Source of the DNA: Arthrobacter cavernae
GTDB lineage: Bacteria; Actinomycetota; Actinomycetes; Actinomycetales; Micrococcaceae
DNA length: 64,000 nt
NCBI RefSeq assembly: GCF_017368795.1
Contig: NZ_JAFNLL010000014.1
Span: 58,167 to 122,166, forward strand
Direction of reading: 5' to 3'
This document shows positions 8,126 through 14,282 of this stretch, in pieces. A model generated the notes under the pieces. The model was not told the origin of the DNA. It saw only the letters and a program-made list of their open reading frames with translations, and ran no database searches. The first letter of the stretch is position 1. Each line of letters begins with the position of its first letter. Position numbers and translations under genes: made by a program.

Positions 8126-8749
8126 TTAGTGGATGACAGCGAGGAGCACGCCCACCAGCACGAACAGCACACCGAAGGTCCGGTTGAGAACCTTCTGGCC
8201 GAGCTCATTGTGGGTGAAGCGCTGGAAGGAACGGGCCGCCAGGGCGAAGAAGAACCACATGACGGCGATGTCGATGAGCACAACCGTGGCGCTGAGGACC
8301 AGGTACTGCGGGATGAGCGGCTGCTCCGGGCGGATGAACTGCGGCATGAAGGCCAGGAAGAAGACGATTGCCTTGGGGTTGAGCAGATTGACCCAGACGC
8401 CGCGCTGGAACATGGACCAGGCCGGCTCGTTCCGCCGGGCCTCGACCTTTTCCTTGTCCAGGTCAGGCCCGTGCAGGAACTGCCGGATGCCCATGTACAC
8501 GAGATACGCCGCACCAGCGTAGCGGATCACGTTGAAGATCACGGGCGAGCTGGAGACCAGGACGCCCACGCCGAGGGCCACGATGACAATGTGGATGATC
8601 AGGGCGGCCTGCTGGCCCAGGACTCCCCAGATGGAGCGGCGGAATCCGGAGTTCAGCGAGTTGCTCATGGTGGAGATGGCACCGGCGCCGGGCGTGAAAC
8701 TGATGAGGGTGCCAGCGCCTACCAGGGCCAGCCAAAGGGAAAACTGCAC
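8126..8749 (-). CDS. LysE/RhtB-family amino-acid exporter
   Basis: The 207-residue membrane protein has about six hydrophobic segments. It carries the LysE/RhtB hallmark near the N-terminus (LISFTPGAGAISTMSNSLNSGFRRS, family consensus TPGP) and the second motif GVWVNLLNPKAIVFFLAFMPQFI at mid-protein. Members export homoserine, threonine, lysine or related metabolites. The start is GTG 8749 or TTG 8752; neither has a strong ribosome site. It converges with the LacI gene and is divergent from dinB. No regulator is adjacent, so the substrate cannot be inferred. Confidence 0.85.
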   Translation of the reverse strand: MQFSLWLALVGAGTLISFTPGAGAISTMSNSLNSGFRRSIWGVLGQQAALIIHIVIVALGVGVLVSSSPVIFNVIRYAGAAYLVYMGIRQFLHGPDLDKEKVEARRNEPAWSMFQRGVWVNLLNPKAIVFFLAFMPQFIRPEQPLIPQYLVLSATVVLIDIAVMWFFFALAARSFQRFTHNELGQKVLNRTFGVLFVLVGVLLAVIH

Positions 8750-8845
8750 CAAACAAGCCTATGCCGGTGACGTGGGTGCTGCGGACGCGGCCAGGCTCGT
8801 TGGAGAGCCGATGCTTAGCAGAGACGTTTAGGGCAGACTGGTGGC

Positions 8846-9919
8846 GTGAGCGGAATCCGGTGGGTGCTGCACGTCGATCTCGACCAGTTCATCGCGGCGG
8901 TCGAAGTACTCCGGCGGCCCGAGCTTGCGGGCAAGCCGATCATTGTCGGCGGTCGGGGGGACCCCACGGAACGTGCCGTGGTGTCGACGGCATCCTACGA
9001 AGCCAGGGCGTTCGGCGTGGGTTCCGGAATGCCTCTGCGCATCGCGGCCCGGAAAGTGCCCGACGCCGTGATCCTGCCCGTCGATCAGGAGGCTTACCTC
9101 GCGGCGTCGGACATGGTGATGGCTACCCTGCGCGCGCAGCCGGGCGCGACCGTGCAGGTGCTGGGTTGGGATGAAGCCTTTGTGGGCATTGAGACCGAGA
9201 ACCCGGAAGCCTACGCCCGGCAGGTGCAGGCTGCTGTCCTGGAGCGAACGCAGTTGCATTGCAGTGTCGGCATCGGCGACACATTGGTCCGAGCCAAAGT
9301 CGCCACGGGTTTCGGCAAACCGGCCGGTGTCTTCCGCCTCACTGCCGAGAACTGGCTCGAGGTCATGGGCAGCCGGCCCACCATGGACCTGTGGGGTGTT
9401 GGAACCAGAGTGTCGAGCCGGCTGGCCAAACTCGGCATCGACACAGTCGCCGAGCTCGCTGCGTCCGACCCCCAGGACCTGGTCCCGGAGTTCGGCCCGA
9501 AGATGGGTCCTTGGTACGCACAGCTGGGACGCGGGGACGGAGCCCGCGTTGTTGACGACACCCCGTGGGTTGCGCGCGCGCACGGCCGGGAGACCACTTT
9601 CCAGCAGGATCTGTCCGAGCCCGCCCAGGTGGACGAGGCCGTACGGGAGTTGGTGGCGCGCGTCGTTGAGGATGTTGTGGCCGAAGGGCGGCCCGTGGTC
9701 GGGCTGACGCTCAAAGTCCGGTATGCGCCGTTCCTCACAAAGACCTACTCCAGAAAGATTCCCGAGACATTCGACCGGAAGGTAATCCTCACGCGAGCCT
9801 TGGACCTCACAGCAGGAATCGAGCCGGACCGGCCGATCCGGCTCCTTGGATTGCGGGCGGAGATGTCGATGCCCGAAGATGCCAGAAAGGGACATACGCC
9901 GACGCGCGGTGGCTGGTGA
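8846..9919 (+). CDS. dinB2: Y-family DNA polymerase, DinB2-like
   Basis: The 357-residue translesion polymerase starts with the metal-binding segment VLHVDLDQFIAAVE (Asp11) and has the second catalytic pair in GWDEAF (Asp109, Glu110), where most DinB proteins read SxDEAF. Helix-hairpin-helix text (LWGVGTRVSSRLAKLGIDTVAEL) and the little-finger domain follow. The position after the conserved Phe15, usually Phe or Tyr and acting as sugar steric gate, is Ile16. Mycobacterium smegmatis DinB2 has Leu there and inserts ribonucleotides readily. The C-terminus shows no obvious beta-clamp-binding motif, also as in DinB2. The start is GTG 8846 with only a weak ribosome site. It is monocistronic. Confidence 0.88.
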   Translation: MSGIRWVLHVDLDQFIAAVEVLRRPELAGKPIIVGGRGDPTERAVVSTASYEARAFGVGSGMPLRIAARKVPDAVILPVDQEAYLAASDMVMATLRAQPGATVQVLGWDEAFVGIETENPEAYARQVQAAVLERTQLHCSVGIGDTLVRAKVATGFGKPAGVFRLTAENWLEVMGSRPTMDLWGVGTRVSSRLAKLGIDTVAELAASDPQDLVPEFGPKMGPWYAQLGRGDGARVVDDTPWVARAHGRETTFQQDLSEPAQVDEAVRELVARVVEDVVAEGRPVVGLTLKVRYAPFLTKTYSRKIPETFDRKVILTRALDLTAGIEPDRPIRLLGLRAEMSMPEDARKGHTPTRGGW

Positions 9920-9974
9920 GGTGGCAGCGCCTGCTACCAGCGCCGTCGGGCGGGCAGTGCCACGTTCCAGCCGG

Positions 9975-10373
9975 CTACCAAAGAGCCTCCACCAGCGGGA
10001 ACTCGTGAAACACCCGGTCCGCCGTGATGACCACCATCGACTCAACTATGGCTTGGGACGCGATCATCCTGTCGAAGGGATCCCGGTGCTCCCAGTCGAG
10101 TTGGCCGGCGGTCAGGGCATGTGCTCCATTGATGGACAGTTCCTCATTGCAGAGTTCGGCGACGTGCCGGGAGTACCCCAGAAGCAGGCCATCCAGCTCA
10201 GGAAGCCGTCCCAGCCTGTGCTTGTAGGCGAGCTCGTAGGCAGTGGCCGCCGACGCCACCAGGTGGTGGTCCAGCGACTGGATGACGCGGCGTGCCTTGG
10301 CCGAGAGCTTCCGGGGTTCGGTGAGCGCCCAGGCTAGGACATGGGTGTCGAGGAGGTAAGCGGTGCTTCCCAT
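9975..10373 (-). CDS. vapC: PIN-domain toxin, VapC type
   Basis: The 132-residue PIN nuclease should cleave RNA when freed from its antitoxin. It starts YLLDTHVLAWAL, with the first catalytic Asp in LLDTH. Acidic residues follow in the middle (Glu in ATAYELAYKHRLG) and at the end (DPFDRMIASQAIVESMVVITADRVF), giving the usual set of four metal ligands. An excellent ribosome site (GAGGAGG) sits 8 bases before the ATG at 10373. The gene overlaps the antitoxin's 3' end by 40 bases, so the two are co-translated. Target RNA is unknown. Confidence 0.88.
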   Translation of the reverse strand: MGSTAYLLDTHVLAWALTEPRKLSAKARRVIQSLDHHLVASAATAYELAYKHRLGRLPELDGLLLGYSRHVAELCNEELSINGAHALTAGQLDWEHRDPFDRMIASQAIVESMVVITADRVFHEFPLVEALW

Positions 10374-10585
10374 TGTGCAAGTTCCTCCTCACCCATCGGC
10401 TCGAGGAAGTCTTCGGGGAGCCGGCCCTTGACGAAACCGAGGCGCCGTTTGGTGGGCCGCTCGATTTTGACAAGCCGGGCAACGGGCCGTCCGGCCTTCG
10501 CGATCACCACATCCTCGCCGCGCTCAACCATGTTGAGGAGCTCGGAAAGGCGGGTCTTGGCATCCTGGACGTTGTATTGTCCCAT
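10334..10585 (-). CDS. Phd/YefM-type antitoxin
   Basis: The 83-residue protein begins MGQYNVQDAKTRLSELLNMVERGEDVVIAKAGRPVARLV, the classic Phd/YefM dimerisation and DNA-binding fold, followed by a C-terminal tail (LPEDFLEPMGEEELAQWE) expected to wrap the PIN toxin. An in-frame ATG at 10672 would add 29 residues of unusual Tyr/Pro-rich sequence. The start at 10585 is preferred because the conserved fold begins there and a perfect inverted repeat (10586-10609) lies immediately upstream, as expected for an autoregulatory operator. That leaves little room for a normal ribosome site, so the start is less certain than the family call. Confidence 0.8.
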   Translation of the reverse strand: MGQYNVQDAKTRLSELLNMVERGEDVVIAKAGRPVARLVKIERPTKRRLGFVKGRLPEDFLEPMGEEELAQWEAPLTSSTPMS

Positions 10586-10609
10586 GTTGACCAAGTCTAC
10601 TTGGTCAAC
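10586..10609. promoter_or_regulatory. perfect 10-bp inverted repeat at the antitoxin start
   Basis: GTTGACCAAG (10586-10595) and CTTGGTCAAC (10600-10609) are exact inverted copies around a 4-base spacer and abut the antitoxin ATG. This is the expected layout for a Phd-family autorepressor operator. In RNA it could also form a hairpin over the start region. Confidence 0.75.
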
Positions 10610-10720
10610 CTCTGCGAAGTAAGGTTCCGCCGAGTAAAAGGGAGGAGGATCGTCTGCGTAGTAGTAGCTCATGAAACGAGCCTAGAGACGCCACACCACT
10701 GCCGGCAGAGGCCACTTTCC

Positions 10721-11959
10721 TTATGTGGACAACGGCCCCAACTCGGCCGCCTTCAGCAGCAGATACTGCCGCTCCTGCAGGCTCCCCGTCTTCTTCGCCG
10801 CGGCCACGAACGAGGCCCGGGCGCCCACAGCATCCCCTGCCATTTCGAGCAGATGCCCGCGGACGGCGTCGAGCCTGTGTGTTTGGGCCAGAGCGGCGTC
10901 CAGCCCGGCCAGCAGCTCAAGCCCGGCCGACGGGCCCTCCACCATGGCCAGCGCCACGGCACGGTTCAATGTGACCACGGGGTTGGGGGTCAGGGCCTCG
11001 AGCACCATGTAGAGCGCCAGGATCTGGGGCCAGTCGGTGTCTTCCGCCGTGGCCGCCTCCGAGTGCACCGCCGCGATGGCCGCCTGCAGTTGATAGGGGC
11101 CGGCCGGGCTGCGGCCGAGCGTTGCGGCCAGCAGGGCCAGGCCTTCGCCGACCTGGTCCCGGTTCCACAGCCCGCGGTCCTGCACGGCGAGGGGCACCAG
11201 CGTTCCATCCGCCAACGCGCGGGCGGGACGGCGTGAATCCGTGAGCAGCATGAGGGCAAGCAGCCCCGCCGCTTCGTGCTCGCCCGGCAGCAGCCCGTGC
11301 AGCAGGCGGGCCAGGCGGATCGCCTCCGCCGTCAGGTCCTCGCGCTGCAGCGACGGCCCCGAACTCGCGGCGTAGCCTTCGTTGAAGATCAGGTAGAGGA
11401 CATGAAGCACGACGCCGAGCCGCGCCTTGCGCTGGTCCGCTTCCGGCAGTTCGAAGCGGGCTCCGGCCTTCTTGATGGCCTGCTTGGCGCGGCTGATGCG
11501 CTGGCCCATGGTGGCTTCCGGGACCAGGAAGGCGCTGGCGATTTCCGCCGTCGTCAGCCCGCCCACCGCCCGTAATGTCAGTGCCAGCTGGGATGGTGCA
11601 GACAACGCCGGATGACAGCAGAGGAACAGGAGGGTGAGGGTGTCATCGGCGTCGGGCGACCACCCGGCGTCGGGCGCTTCAGGCGCGGCAGGTTCCAGGG
11701 CCACGGCCCGTTCTTCCCGGGCACGCCGGGCGCTCTCGCTGCGCCACTCATCCACGAGCCGCCGGGACGCCACGGTCAGCAGCCACGCCCCCGGGTTCTC
11801 CGGAACGCCTGCCGCGGGCCATTGCAGGGCGGCCTCCAGCAGGGCCTCCTGGACGGCGTCCTCGCAGGCGTCGAACTGCCCATGCCGGCGCGCCAGCACG
11901 CCAAGGACCTGCGGCGCGAGCGCGCGCAGCAGGTCCTCGAGCTGCGGTGCCGCGGTCAA
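10721..11959 (-). CDS. ECF sigma factor with C-terminal TPR-like extension (ECF42 type)
   Basis: The about 412-residue protein has sigma-2 (FDACEDAVQEALLEAALQWP) and sigma-4 (LTLRAVGGLTTAEIASAFLVPEATMGQRISRAKQAIK) regions, then a long helical extension (EDTDWPQILALYMVLEALTPNPVVTLNRAVAL) typical of group ECF42, which needs that tail for activity. ECF42 genes sit beside DGPF/YCII proteins, as here. The reading frame opens at TTG 11959 with no ribosome site. A textbook site (GGAGG) plus ATG lies at 11976, but that frame stops after MLARAA, its TGA overlapping the TTG. Either translation restarts at TTGA, or a single base is missing and the true product begins MLARAAL-TAAPQ. Confidence 0.8.
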   Translation of the reverse strand: MTAAPQLEDLLRALAPQVLGVLARRHGQFDACEDAVQEALLEAALQWPAAGVPENPGAWLLTVASRRLVDEWRSESARRAREERAVALEPAAPEAPDAGWSPDADDTLTLLFLCCHPALSAPSQLALTLRAVGGLTTAEIASAFLVPEATMGQRISRAKQAIKKAGARFELPEADQRKARLGVVLHVLYLIFNEGYAASSGPSLQREDLTAEAIRLARLLHGLLPGEHEAAGLLALMLLTDSRRPARALADGTLVPLAVQDRGLWNRDQVGEGLALLAATLGRSPAGPYQLQAAIAAVHSEAATAEDTDWPQILALYMVLEALTPNPVVTLNRAVALAMVEGPSAGLELLAGLDAALAQTHRLDAVRGHLLEMAGDAVGARASFVAAAKKTGSLQERQYLLLKAAELGPLST

Positions 11960-11978
11960 GCGGCTCGGGCAAGCATGG

Positions 11979-12338
11979 CTAGACCTCCGGCGGTTCGTCC
12001 TGGACGCGGCGGAGCTCCACAACAGGTGCGTACTTGACGATGCTGGCGCAGATCTCCACGGCACGTTCCTCGCTGGCCACGTCCACCACCCAGTAGCCGA
12101 TCAGCGACTCCTTGGCCTCGGCGTAGGGCCCGTCCGTGGTGATCACGCCGTCGGGGGTCTGCTTGACGAGCTTGGCGGTACTGCCGTCGGCCAGGCCGGC
12201 GTTGAAGACCATCTCGCCGGAATCACGCAGATCCTTGTCGACCTGGATCATGAAACCGATCATTTCCTTGACCCACTCGGGGTCGGCGGTCGCCATCATG
12301 CCCTCGGCTGAGCCGAACATCATGATCATGTACTTCAT
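11979..12338 (-). CDS. YCII-related DGPF-domain protein, ECF42 partner
   Basis: The 119-residue ferredoxin-like-fold protein begins MKYMIMMFGSAEG and carries the family motif TTDGPYAEAKE (DGPF/DGPY) near residues 69-79. DGPF proteins are the usual partners and targets of ECF42 sigma factors. Their biochemical role is unclear; related YCII enzymes are small dehydratase- or peroxidase-like proteins. The start at 12338 has AAGGAG 6-7 bases upstream. The sigma gene follows with only two bases between this stop and the out-of-frame ATG at 11976, so the two are co-transcribed and probably translationally coupled. Confidence 0.85.
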   Translation of the reverse strand: MKYMIMMFGSAEGMMATADPEWVKEMIGFMIQVDKDLRDSGEMVFNAGLADGSTAKLVKQTPDGVITTDGPYAEAKESLIGYWVVDVASEERAVEICASIVKYAPVVELRRVQDEPPEV

Positions 12339-12547
12339 CTCGAACTCCTTATGAAGGGCGCCCTGTTTGGGTGCTTTCACTCATGGGTCGGAACTGCGCC
12401 GGACATTTCTACATAGGTGGCGGATTTTTTGATGGAGAGCGTTCGTTCCTGACCTTCTTTGGCTTCAGCGCGGCCCTGTGAAAACCGATTGGGTTGATTT
12501 CAAGGCAGATCGAGGTCAAACAAGGTCAGGGAGGGCGCCCTGCAAGC

Positions 12548-13363
12548 TCAGGCTCGGGCGATCACCTCGCCGTTCGGGATCAGGAAGAAGCCGTCGTCGG
12601 TGGCGCCCCAGCGGTGCCAGCCGGCAGCGATCCTGGCGAGGTCGGCCTCGTTGGCGAAGCCGTATTCGAGGGCCTGTTCGGCAAAGGCGGAGTGCAGCAC
12701 GCGCTCGCTCCACACTCGGGACTGCCAGGCCCTCTGCTGGGCCGTGGCGTAGAGCCAGTTGCTGCTGGTGGGCGCCACCTGGGCAAAGCCGGCCTGCTGC
12801 GCCCAGGACACGAGGCGACGGCCGGCGTCGGGTTCGGCCCCGTTGCGGCGCGCGATCTTCTGGTACAGCTCCATCCAGTCATCGAGTTCCGGGACGGCCG
12901 GGTACCAGCTCATGCCGTGGAAATCGGCGTCGCGCACGGCCACGATCGCCCCTGGTTTGGCCACGCGGCGCATCTCGCGCAGCGCGGCGACCGGGTCGGT
13001 CAGGTGCTGGAGGACCTGGTGGGCGTGGACGAGGTCGAAGGTCTCGTCCTCGAAGTCGAGATCGTAGATGTTGCCGGTGCGGAACTCCACGTTGGCCACC
13101 CCGCGCTCGGCCGCCAGTGCGGTGGCCTGTGCCAGCACATCCGCGGAACGGTCCAGCCCGATCACCTGTGCCGGCGCCACGAGCTCCGCGAAATCGCACG
13201 TGATGCTGCCCGGCCCGCACCCGACGTCGAGCACTGACGTCCCGGCGGTGAGATGGGGCAAAACGAACGCCGCGGAATTCTCGGCGGTCCGTGAGGCGTG
13301 GGCCCGGACAACCGACTCGTGGTGCCCGTGGGTGTAGACATCTTCAGGCTGCTGCGCGTTCAT
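12548..13363 (-). CDS. class I SAM-dependent methyltransferase
   Basis: The 271-residue protein has motif I VLDVGCGPGSITCDFAE (about residues 43-59), the acidic second strand LDRSADVLAQA, and DLVHAHQVLQHLTDPVAALREMRRVAKPGAIV as motifs for strands 4-5. This is the UbiE/Methyltransf_11 type that acts on small molecules. The C-terminal 80 residues are a helical cap that sets specificity, which cannot be read. Divergent from a LysE-type exporter; no pathway partner is adjacent. Confidence 0.85.
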   Translation of the reverse strand: MNAQQPEDVYTHGHHESVVRAHASRTAENSAAFVLPHLTAGTSVLDVGCGPGSITCDFAELVAPAQVIGLDRSADVLAQATALAAERGVANVEFRTGNIYDLDFEDETFDLVHAHQVLQHLTDPVAALREMRRVAKPGAIVAVRDADFHGMSWYPAVPELDDWMELYQKIARRNGAEPDAGRRLVSWAQQAGFAQVAPTSSNWLYATAQQRAWQSRVWSERVLHSAFAEQALEYGFANEADLARIAAGWHRWGATDDGFFLIPNGEVIARA

Positions 13364-13484
13364 AGGGAAACGCTACCCCCAGCCCGGCGGATTTAGGCGG
13401 ATCCTGCACCCAGAGATGCGGGAAGTACTCTTGCCGGGAAGCGGCCCTTTCCGGGAGCCGCACATGTACCGGATAATCGGGGCT

Positions 13485-14126
13485 GTGACTCTTGCTTCCC
13501 TGATCGCCTTCGCCGGGCTCTGCCTCATCCTTTCCGTGACTCCCGGTCCGGACACTTTCCTGGTGCTGCGCATCGCATTGAACCGGCCCAGCGCGGGCAT
13601 TGCCGCGGCGGCAGGTTCGGCGGGCGCGGCCATCGTGTGGGCTGCCCTCGTGGGCATCGGCCTGGCTGCGCTCCTGGAACAGTCCGCCGAGCTGTTCCGC
13701 TGGCTCAAGATCGCGGGCGGACTGTACCTGCTGTACCTCGGCATTTCCTCGTTCATCAAGTCCCGGAAGGCCGCCAAAGCCGGCATTGACGGCACCGGTC
13801 CGGATACGCCTCTTCCGTACAGCAGGCTCGCAGGTCTTGGCGCCGGGGCGTTGTCCACGCTGCTGAACCCCAAGGTGGGCCTGTTCTACCTCGCCGTCGT
13901 CCCGCAGTTCATTCCGCACGGCGGCGACACCATGGGCACCGCCCTCATCCTGGGCGTCGTGGTGGCCGTGATTGCGTTCGCGTACCTCTCGATGGTGGCC
14001 GTCGTCGCGTTCAAAGCGATGCGGTGGCTGAAGCGACCCAAGGTGAGCACCGTCGTCGAACGCACCAGCAGTGGGATCATTGCCGCCCTGGGCCTTGGCG
14101 TGGTCGCTTCCGGCGCCAGCAGCTAA
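13485..14126 (+). CDS. LysE/RhtB-family exporter
   Basis: The product is about 213 residues with about six membrane segments. The family motif is intact: FAGLCLILSVTPGPDTFLVLRIALN near the N-terminus and LLNPKVGLFYLAVVPQFI at mid-protein. GTG 13485 is preferred because a GATAAT box (13472-13477) lies 7 bases before it, the spacing expected for a leaderless transcript, and it gives a standard length. An in-frame ATG at 13464 is the alternative and would add 7 residues. It shares a short divergent region with the methyltransferase. The substrate is unknown. Confidence 0.82.
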   Translation: MTLASLIAFAGLCLILSVTPGPDTFLVLRIALNRPSAGIAAAAGSAGAAIVWAALVGIGLAALLEQSAELFRWLKIAGGLYLLYLGISSFIKSRKAAKAGIDGTGPDTPLPYSRLAGLGAGALSTLLNPKVGLFYLAVVPQFIPHGGDTMGTALILGVVVAVIAFAYLSMVAVVAFKAMRWLKRPKVSTVVERTSSGIIAALGLGVVASGASS

Positions 14127-14176
14127 CCGGTTCACCTGCCTCCCCAGGGCCAAGACCCCCGGGCCGCCATCAACTG

Positions 14177-14211
14177 AAGGCCTCCCGCCGGACCGTCCGG
14201 AGGGAGGCCTT
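14177..14211 (+). terminator. hairpin terminator after the LysE-type gene
   Basis: AAGGCCTCCC at 14177-14186 pairs with GGGAGGCCTT at 14202-14211, with an inner CCGGAC/GTCCGG stem, 51 bases after the stop. Confidence 0.7.
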
Positions 14212-14250
14212 CCGTGTGGAGCATGTACGGAAGCACCTCACCAATTTGAG

Positions 14251-14269
14251 TTAGGTTAGCATTACCTAC
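14251..14269 (+). promoter_or_regulatory. iron box (DtxR/IdeR family operator)
   Basis: TTAGGTTAGCATTACCTAC closely matches the 19-bp DtxR/IdeR consensus palindrome (TTAGGTTAGGCTAACCTAA). It lies 14 bases upstream of the adenylation-domain gene, overlapping its probable promoter. Repression by Fe(II)-bound DtxR/IdeR and induction under iron starvation are expected from the family. Confidence 0.85.
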
Positions 14270-14282
14270 TACCATTGAGGCG

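Noticed and set aside
10586..10672. Longer antitoxin start at 10672
   Set aside because: The added 29 residues are Tyr/Pro-rich and outside the Phd fold, and the operator-like palindrome would then be inside the gene. Kept only as an alternative.
12338..12548. ECF42 autoregulated promoter upstream of the DGPF gene
   Set aside because: I looked for a TGTCGA-type -35 with a suitable -10 and found only a partial TGTCCG with wrong spacing.
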